11,749 nucleotides of DNA from Dissophora ornata (lineage: Eukaryota > Mortierellomycota > Mortierellomycetes > Mortierellales > Mortierellaceae): positions 1 to 11,749 of the forward strand of contig MU617508.1 in assembly GCA_025201705.1 (NCBI GenBank), written 5' to 3'. A program made the position numbers and the translations under genes. The notes under the pieces were generated by a model. The model was not told the DNA's origin and ran no database searches. It saw only the letters and a list, made by a program, of their open reading frames with translations. Shown piece by piece: positions 7,181-11,749 of this stretch (position 1 is the stretch's first letter; every line of letters starts with the position of its first letter).

Positions 7181-7215
7181 GGAGGGAGGAGGGAGGAGGG
7201 AGGAGGGAGGAGGGG
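7181..7215 (+). repeat. G-rich heptamer minisatellite, five copies, G-quadruplex type
   Basis: The unit GGAGGGA is repeated four times and followed by GGAGGGG, 35 bp in all. Runs of three or more G recur every seven bases, so it satisfies the usual four-run quadruplex pattern with AGGA loops. It lies about 115-150 bp upstream of the Mcp1-like ATG, on that gene's template strand. The transcript would therefore carry a CCTCCCT polypyrimidine tract. Confidence 0.85.
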
Positions 7216-7383
7216 AAAGACGTTGATGTGGGATAGGGAAACAAAGAGTGAAGGAGAACAAAAAGACGTGTGCGTGGGAGGGGGGGAATAAATTATTTTT
7301 CTCAAATTCCGAGATGCAAAAATTTCCATTTCCGTGTGCCTGGATGATGTGTGCGGGGATCCCACGCACGAATTTTAGTATTA

Positions 7384-7393
7384 TGAGCTCATG
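7384..7393. promoter_or_regulatory. TGAGCTCATG element, copy 1
   Basis: The 10-mer includes the palindrome TGAGCTCA and is itself part of ATGAGCTCAT, a perfect 10-bp palindrome at 7383-7392. The same 10-mer recurs at 7527-7536. Both copies are upstream of the Mcp1-like gene. It looks like a bZIP-type palindrome, though no factor can be assigned. Confidence 0.25.
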
Positions 7394-7526
7394 GATTTGG
7401 CGGCGAATACGGTGCAGACAGATTATGGGCGTGAATGGCGTCCGCTGCATTCTGCTGCCCGAGCATGAAAGATTAACTTGCGCCTGCATTTCATATTGTG
7501 GTTTGCAGATCTCGGTCTGCAGGCCT

Positions 7527-7536
7527 TGAGCTCATG
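7527..7536. promoter_or_regulatory. TGAGCTCATG element, copy 2
   Basis: Exact second copy of the 10-mer at 7384-7393, 143 bp away, between the Mga2/Spt23-like polyadenylation signal and the Mcp1-like start. Two exact 10-mers in a few hundred bases are mildly unexpected by chance. Confidence 0.25.
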
Positions 7537-7665
7537 CAACATCAGGACGAGTCGGACTAACGAACTCTTTTAAATTGTAGATGATGCAGGGACACTACAA
7601 TGAAGGTACGGGAATGACTGCAATTGAAACCATTAAAACCTTGTTGCTTCCCTTCTGATATTTTT

Positions 7666-7671
7666 TTTATT
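7666..7671 (-). terminator. Polyadenylation signal for the Mga2/Spt23-like gene
   Basis: TTTATT on the plus strand gives AATAAA on the minus strand, about 170 bp beyond the stop codon at 7840 and after an AT-rich stretch. It is the nearest canonical hexamer I found. Confidence 0.45.
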
Positions 7672-7839
7672 GGAGGGTTTAAAATTACAGCTTTGAGAGA
7701 GATGGGGTGTCCTTATCCTCACAAAAAAAAATAACAATAATAACACAAAAATAAGAGTGGAGAGGAGATTTAGGATGGGGGGTATGGGTTTCTACATGGA
7801 CCAAAGGACGGAGCTGGGCATTGGGCTACGCTGCCTGGC

Positions 7840-10800
7840 TTATGTTGACTTTCGAAGCATCGTCAACATATTCCATTTCATTTTGCTTGGACTTGCGACA
7901 TGGTCTGAACTTGACAGACTTTCCGACAACGTCTGAACGTCCTTCCACAGTGGCTTCATCTCCATAGGCATCTTGACGCCGTCGCTGTTGCCTTGAGACG
8001 ACGATGACGACTCATGGGCATCTCCTCCTCCTCCTCCTCCCGCTTTGCGCACATCCTCCACGATGCCGCTCATGCGTTGGTACCAACCATCGGCCTGCTC
8101 TGCAACAACAGTTTTTGCCAGCGCCTTGCGCTTCGCCTGTCCGCTCTCGCCCAGCCAGCTCTCCAACAATCGGATCGCTTCTGCCTTGCGCTCCTCCTTT
8201 CTCTTCACAGCACTCACGCTCTGAACCACAGCTGTCTGAGATCCGCTATGAGAAGTCTCGCCCTTCGAGGACTTGGCCCATCGAATGGCATCCTTGATCG
8301 AAGACTCGTCGTTCAACAGCAGATCGTTCTCAATCATCCACTTGAGTGACTTGATCCTTCCAAAGTAGGCTGCATAGCTAAGTGCCGTACCATGTGGGTA
8401 GACATCCTTCGAACTCTTCAATCTCGAGTCAGCTCCACGGCTATAAAGCTCTTGCACCATCAATGGGCAGTCTCGTCCAGCAAACAATCGCATCAACGCA
8501 GTCTCCTTCCAGTAGTTCTTGGCATCGACTTTTGCACCGTGGTCGAAAAGGAATCGCATCGCCGCAAGAACATCCTGCTCGTTGGCTTCCTGGTCTGCTG
8601 GGGAGACAACAATATGCCAGTCATCCAACGAAAGACCACCCTCCTCACAGAGCACATGGAGCGGCGTTCGCTTGTGGAAACTGTCGGCAACATTCACCTG
8701 AGCACCACGCTGAATCAAGTACTCGACCAACTCCTGGGGTTGGCTAGAGGCGCAAGCACTGCTCAAGACTGAACGACCATCAAACTTCCATGGGGTGTTG
8801 ATCAAAGTTGGTTCCTTGTCCAGATGATGCTTGACAAGGTCGAAATTGCCCTTCTTAGCACATTGCCAGATGTTCTCAAGACCACCCTTGGCACTGTGCG
8901 TGGCTGCCCTTGCACTCATCAGCATCGTGTGAGAGGATCGCGACTGCGTAGAGGAAGAGGCCGATGGAGCCAAGGTAGACATCGTTGGAGTCAAAGACAT
9001 CATGCCCGTGGACTGAGTCGAAATTGTGGCAATGGACATAGGTCGCGCACTCCTATCAGGAAGGACACGTGTTTGAAGCCTTGCAGGGGCTGATTGCGGC
9101 GGTGATGCGGGGGTCGAAGGAACAGTCGCAAACGATGGCTCCTCACTGGTCGGCATGGTCGTACGAGGATCTTGATGTGGCTCTGGCACCTCTTCAGGCT
9201 CTGCTTCTTCCGTGATGGTCTCTGGAACCGCGGTGTGTGCGCTGGGCACAGAGTAATTCGCATTAGCGTTAATATCCACAGAAGATGTCGATGTCTCCTC
9301 CTCGGCCTGGTCAACAACATCTGGAACTTGGTCCTGAGCAGTTGATGTGGCTGCAGGGAGGTCCACACCGCAAACATCCTTCAACAGAGTCGTCATAGCG
9401 TCGGTGGGGCGGAGAGGCAGCTTATCGAGGCGCTCATAAGACACTATCGATCCAGCATAGAGCAGTGCACTTGTAATCTCGACGTTATTCGTATGAATGG
9501 CATAGTCCAACGCTATTCATTTAAGACGAGTAAAGAGTTAGCTTTGGAGCACAGGGCCCAAACACTACATAAAGTTGGCGGCAAATATCAACCCCGCTCG
9601 TAACTATTACCTGTCAGTCCTGAATCGTCCTCGATATCCAACTCAATACCCTCCTCAATAAGGATATCGACTCCCGCCTGATAACCCATAAGCACAGAGT
9701 TGTGTAACATCGTTGAGCCATTCGATTGGCTCTGTCCCGAGATGTCGGCTGACGATGGCAATCCTGGGATGCGTCCAAACATGCTAAAGTACTGGCTCGC
9801 ATCACCAGCCTCGCCATCCGAATGGATGATATTCCTCAACATCTGCTCCAGCTCAGACTGGGCCTGCTCGTTCGTGAACTCATAGGTCTTGTCCGAGGGC
9901 AAGAAGTTTTCGTTGTGGTGGATCCAAATGCGCACAGTCTCTGTCTTGGGGTATCGCGGGGTGGTGCACTCGATGTAGAACGGGTTGAGCTCGATGACTT
10001 TGCCGTACTCACGACCAAACATTGGGGTCATGCCGCTGGAGAAATTCTGTCCGATAATGATGACATGGTTCTCCTGGCAGATAGGCCCACTCCTGGGCTC
10101 GAGACTCTTGATCAGCGGGGGCAGGTCCGTGTCGAACATAGGCGGGGTCATGGGCGGCTCCTCGCGTCGCTTCTTGACTGGGCCAGCGTCGTAATGATGG
10201 GCTGCATTGGATGCGGGCGAGCCCGGGGGGCTGGAGGTCTTTGCGGGTGACGGAGGACCACCGGCACTGCCACTTTCGTGCAAAGGGGGTGACAGAGATT
10301 TCCTAATCGAAGCCAAACAAAAACAGAAACAAAAATGTGTTTAGTGCGCCGTCACATGAACAACACCACATGGCCTATCCACACCACCGCCTACACTGTG
10401 TGCTAACATGACTACTTACGATGACTTATCGGTGCCCTTCGACATTGACCGAGAGCCTTTGTCTCGGCCATGGCTAGCGTAGATCTCAACCTCATCACTG
10501 CGGCCCTGGTACACAAGCAAAGGGCCGGCGTGATTGGTGTGACCCATGCTCGTCAGCTCGATCTCAAAGCTGAACTTCGTACCTGGTCCACGGTGATGCG
10601 AGGTACTGGCACACCACGCCGATGCAATCAACTTGATCTGGCCGTTACGGAGTGTAACCATGCCGTTCTCGTCGATCATCGGCTTACCGTTCACTCCCGG
10701 ATGGAAGCGCAAGATCTCAGGCGTCTTGTCCTTGCAGCGACCGCAAGGCACGACAGATCGATGCTCTGGCTCCAAGTAGGTGGTTAGCTTCAGAGAGAGG

Positions 10801-11714
10801 ACATCCTCTTCCTGTGCACTTGTCGGCATAGACATTGTCTCTGCACTTCTCTTTCCAGACGCATTCAAGCTGATGCGGCCGGCAGAGTCCGCCCTGCATG
10901 GCAGTACAATGTTCTCTGTTGGGATGCGGAGGTAGCGATAGCGTTCGCTGTCTTCTTCACTCAGATGCAAATTGAGGTAAAACTGCTGGCCCTTCCGGAA
11001 CTCGCCATCGTCGTCCTTCTTGGACGAGGTGAAGACTTTGAGATGCTTCGTGCCAGTGAAGTCCACATCATCCTACGACAGGCCACAGAGCACATACGAT
11101 AAGTATCACAGCCTACCTCACTAATCACCTGTGAACACCGGACATAGTTACTTACTCGTGAAGTGTCATCGAAGCTCGTATGAGTACGAGCAGGGGTGGC
11201 GTAGGCAGCTTGTTCCTCCGAGCCAGGCGGTGCTTCCCTCCAGAGGTCTAAGTAATATAAGGAGGATGAGTTAGTCAAGATCCCGACATGCAAGGCGCTC
11301 AACAGAAAGGGGCTCGGCCGAGGGGGTCGCCCAAACAAAACCAGAATTGCTTCTTATGCTGCCGTTGGGTGAAAAAGGGGTATGAGAAAAAAGGGGCATC
11401 GAGTCGAGTTCTTACCAGGCCATGTTTGCGGGTTGTCGACGGGTGAGGACTTGATGGGCATGTCTGGCGAACAGCTCTGCTGGATATATTCAGGGATGTG
11501 GATCGGCGAAGGAGAGTCGTGAAGCTGCTGCTGTTGGCTAGAGATACCAAGGTCCAAGGAGGACATTGTTGGCACTGGTGATGGGGCATCGAACAGATAG
11601 TCGTGGGGAAAGAGATCCTGCTGTTGCTGCGGGTGCTGCTGCTGCTGGTAAGCATGTTGCTGCTGTTGATACAGATGCTGCGGGTGCTGCTGGTGCTGCT
11701 GCTGTTGTTGATGC

Positions 11715-11749
<35 letters not shown>
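7840..11749 (-). CDS. SPT23: Mga2/Spt23-like transcription factor with IPT and ankyrin domains, 5' end missing
   Basis: Five exons are visible: 11749-11416, 11247-11156, 11072-10420, 10302-9611 and 9512-7840; introns of 168, 83, 117 and 98 bp are GT-AG and keep frame. The visible part is 1147 residues (numbered from the edge). Residues 1-44 are Gln/His-rich. About 145-345 is a conserved N-terminal domain with PCGRC (251-255) and LRFHPGVNGKPMID. A Pro/Ser linker with a KKRRE basic patch follows, then an IPT/TIG fold at about 422-504 (PLIKSLEPRSGPICQENHV to YEFTNE). Ankyrin repeats run at about 554-612 (GSTMLHNSVLMGYQAGVDIL, GLTALDYAIHTNNVEI). A Thr/Pro/Glu-rich linker leads to a second ankyrin-type block at about 802-994 and a tail with Gly6. 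IPT plus ankyrin in a fungus marks the Mga2/Spt23 family, which drives fatty-acid desaturase and hypoxic genes. Yeast members end in an ER membrane anchor; no hydrophobic span is seen here. Confidence 0.85.
11618..11749 (-). repeat. CAG/CAA glutamine-coding repeat at the right edge
   Basis: Forty-four codons, mostly CAA and CAG with CAC/CAT interruptions, encode a Gln/His-rich tract at the visible N-terminal end of the Mga2/Spt23-like protein. It opens with twelve uninterrupted Gln codons at the window edge, so the true length is unknown. Such tracts are common in fungal transcription-factor activation regions and vary in length. Interruptions by His, Pro, Leu and Tyr codons show it is translated sequence rather than a pure microsatellite. 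Confidence 0.88.

Larger units (their letters stand above)
7069..7839. other. Intergenic region between the Mcp1-like and Mga2/Spt23-like genes
   Basis: Both flanking genes are on the minus strand, so this 771-bp stretch carries the 3' end of the Mga2/Spt23-like gene and the promoter and leader of the Mcp1-like gene. It holds a G-rich minisatellite at 7181-7215, two TGAGCTCA palindromes, a small inverted repeat at 7504-7521 (TGCAGA, six bases, TCTGCA) and AT-rich sequence at about 7660-7760. I see no RNA gene and no convincing coding frame apart from the open upstream extension of Mcp1. Confidence 0.75.

Noticed and set aside
8382..8772. Plus-strand open frames of 120-126 codons inside the Mga2/Spt23-like gene
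   Set aside because: They are antisense to the ankyrin-coding exon, overlap each other in two frames and resemble no family.
1..11749. Transposable elements, viral sequence, CRISPR array or a prokaryotic-style defence cluster
   Set aside because: There are no terminal repeats, transposase, reverse transcriptase or spaced repeats. All substantial coding regions belong to housekeeping or regulatory fungal families.

Overview
The window reads as nuclear DNA of a filamentous fungus. It holds six protein-coding genes with short GT-AG introns (12 in all, 83 to 238 bp), tight intergenic spacing and AATAAA-type polyadenylation signals. Mcp1-like and Mga2/Spt23-like proteins are fungal families, while a urease accessory protein and a FAM50/XAP5 protein are missing from budding yeast. 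An early-diverging fungus such as a Mortierella relative fits best, but that placement is inference. I saw no bacterial operon, rRNA, tRNA, CRISPR array, transposon or viral sequence.

Layout, left to right. Positions 1-366 are the MRT4 promoter side, with a GA microsatellite, a TATA/CCAAT pair and an A27 tract. MRT4 (367-1386, +) is a ribosome assembly factor in three exons. It converges on a urease accessory gene, UreF (1578-2660, -, two exons). UreF shares a 413-bp divergent promoter with a small gene (3074-3746, +, two exons) that resembles a lone POT1-type telomeric OB fold. That gene converges on FAM50/XAP5 (4042-5397, -, four exons), a nuclear splicing-linked protein. Only 134 bp further on ends an Mcp1-like mitochondrial membrane protein gene (5532-7068, -, two exons). 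After a 771-bp intergenic stretch with a G-rich minisatellite comes the 3' end of a large Mga2/Spt23-like transcription factor (7840-11749, -, five exons seen), whose 5' end lies beyond the right edge inside a glutamine tract.

The genes do not form one pathway; this is an ordinary mixed fungal gene neighbourhood. Points worth a second look are: the single-OB-fold POT1-like protein; paired GATA sites next to the urease accessory gene; a histidine ladder in UreF; no C-terminal membrane anchor in the Mga2/Spt23-like protein; a PPxY and PxP motif plus an ambiguous start in the Mcp1-like protein; and a G-quadruplex-type minisatellite upstream of it. I found no clear new multi-gene system. All exon boundaries below were deduced by eye from splice sites and reading-frame continuity, with family resemblance recalled from memory.
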